DNA of 54,500 bases from Glandiceps talaboti (taxonomy: Eukaryota > Hemichordata > Enteropneusta > Spengelidae): NCBI RefSeq assembly GCF_964340395.1, contig NC_135554.1, positions 6,903,475 through 6,957,974 of the forward strand. The letters are read 5' to 3'. This document shows, piece by piece, positions 49,766-54,500 of the stretch. The stretch's first letter is position 1; each line of letters begins with the position of its first letter. The notes below the pieces were generated by a model, which did no database searches, was not told the DNA's origin, and saw only the letters and a list, made by a program, of their open reading frames with translations. Made by a program: the position numbers and the translations under genes.

Positions 49766-50566
49766 ATACAGTCTATTTTTTTTACGTTTTTGCTAATAAA
49801 ATATTTCACTGTCGATTTATGTGATTATGCGATTCAAATTATTTTTTCTGTTCCACTACGTCTGATGTATATATGATAAAACGTTTACGACCACGATATG
49901 GGTTTCGCGGACCTCGGTATTATGGCTTACGAGGCCTCCTAAAGTCAGGCCCTTCCACCGGACTACCTTGTTCCGCAAAACCCATTATTAATTTGTTTGA
50001 GTAGATAAAAATGAAATCAACGTAAATACCAATTAGCCTATTATAGCCCAGTTAATGTTTTGAAAGATAAATTTACACAACAGAGATCTTTTAAGATGGT
50101 GGCCATATGGATGAGAATTTGGCATTTACTTTGGATTATTAATTTATAACACACTTTTATCATGTTTCCTATTTGAAAAATAAATGTGAAACAACATTTT
50201 TGCCAAGCCGTTGGTTGTAACTCAATCAATTGCAAAAAATCTTTAAAATGTGTAAAATGATTTGTTATTGTACGTACAATAACAAACTTTATGCACGTAT
50301 TTTAGCTTTTCTTTTTGCAATTTATTGAATTATAAGCAAGGATGATATATTTTGTTTCTCAGTAGGAAGCCATGATAAAATTGTCTTATAAATTAAGAAT
50401 AAAATAAATAAATAAATTCCAAATCGTCACCCATATATGGTCATTTTAATTGACCTAATTGGAGGTTACCTGGTTATTGGCACATGCGCAGAGAAGCACA
50501 GCAATATGATTAAAAATAAACGAATCCAGACATTAAAGTTGTTCGCGTTTCCAATTTCACGTCATA

Positions 50567-50884
50567 GACTGTCATCAGTGGATGATTAATGTATGGGATA
50601 ACTCGACTATCATTGGTCATAGCAAAGTCGATAAATACGTCCCATATAAATGTCGTTCATTTTGCATGTATACCGTTATAAACTTTACCAATATTAAAGA
50701 AAAGGGATGTACTGAATTAAATAAATGTGGAACAAGACCAAACAAGAGAGAATTGTTTCTGGTCAAGACAGTTTGTCTAAAATCGTGCGACGACGCGAAT
50801 ATTTTTTTTTTTAAATTCTCAACAAACCTGTCACTCAGTCTACTATTTATGGCAGTTACTGTTCTTTTTTATTTAGTACTTTAG
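50567..50884 (+). CDS. Candidate terminal exon of a Ly6/uPAR-like GPI-anchored protein
   Basis: An open frame after an acceptor-like CACGTCATAG (near 50,567) runs to a stop at 50,882-50,884. It has Cys in a Ly6-like order (DCHQW, YKCRSFC, KGCTELNKCG, TVCLKSCDDAN) and a hydrophobic end (LSLSLLFMAVTVLFYLVL) like a GPI signal. The usual CC...CN ending is altered, and no upstream exon with a signal peptide was found. It may be a relic or coincidence. Confidence 0.3.
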   Translation, partial: DCHQWMINVWDNSTIIGHSKVDKYVPYKCRSFCMYTVINFTNIKEKGCTELNKCGTRPNKRELFLVKTVCLKSCDDANIFFFKFSTNLSLSLLFMAVTVLFYLVL

Positions 50885-50998
50885 AGCAAGTGTGTATGTG
50901 AGGCAGATGTCATTTGCTTGTTCATGTTGTCTTCACTGAAGTAGGGAGGGTTATTTTTGTGTTTCCCCACAGATCTGCAGACTGCATGGGATGGACAA

Positions 50999-51005
50999 AC
51001 ACACA

Positions 51006-51062
<57 letters not shown>
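50999..51062. repeat. (CA)n microsatellite
   Basis: About 64 bp, one CATA interruption. Confidence 0.95.

Positions 51063-54500
<3,438 letters not shown>

Overview
This is animal nuclear DNA: AT-rich, with GT-AG introns, long microsatellites and many small inverted-repeat transposons. Protein similarity, intron sizes of roughly 0.3-5 kb and repeat types suggest a marine invertebrate bilaterian (spiralian or invertebrate deuterostome). I cannot name the species. Only about 5.4 kb of the 54.5 kb is recognisable coding exon.

Three host genes are visible. (1) On the minus strand from about 12.0 kb down to 0.49 kb lies a terminal uridylyltransferase of the TUT4/TUT7 (ZCCHC11/ZCCHC6) family. I can chain 13 coding exons plus one probable non-coding first exon, all in compatible phases, giving 1,139 residues. 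The C-terminal exons lie outside the left edge. (2) Head-to-head with it, on the plus strand from 12,616 to 29,405, is a complete splicing-factor gene of 11 coding exons (554 residues with a 33-nt microexon). It has two RRMs and an RS domain and combines hallmarks of vertebrate SREK1 and SRSF11. The roughly 0.6 kb between the two genes looks like a shared bidirectional promoter. (3) At 38,904-39,021 (plus) is the first coding exon of an alpha-arrestin (ARRDC) gene. No second exon was found, so its first intron may exceed 15 kb. The first gene acts on RNA tails and the second on splicing. Their pairing probably reflects a shared housekeeping promoter rather than one pathway.

Layout. 0-0.48 kb: two degenerate tandem copies of the end of TUT exon 14. 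0.49-12.0 kb: TUT gene with small transposons in its introns. 12.0-12.6 kb: promoter. 12.6-29.4 kb: SREK1/SRSF11-like gene; its 5.3-kb intron 8 carries a 2.8-kb foldback transposon. 29.5-30.1 kb: minisatellite. 31.0-31.8 kb: TTAA-flanked non-autonomous transposon. 32.5-33.5 kb: decayed tandem repeats. 33.7-36.2 kb: two LINE fragments in opposite orientation. 36.2-37.3 kb: TA and CATA microsatellites. 38.9 kb to end: alpha-arrestin exon 1, then repeat-rich DNA with a 690-bp compound microsatellite, a 54-bp minisatellite, several CT/CA/TA tracts, and a possible Ly6-like terminal exon.

The most unusual structures are a family of foldback elements embedded in (TA)n tracts whose flanks are conserved but whose central hairpins differ, the intronic foldback transposon, and the tandem partial duplication of a catalytic TUT exon.
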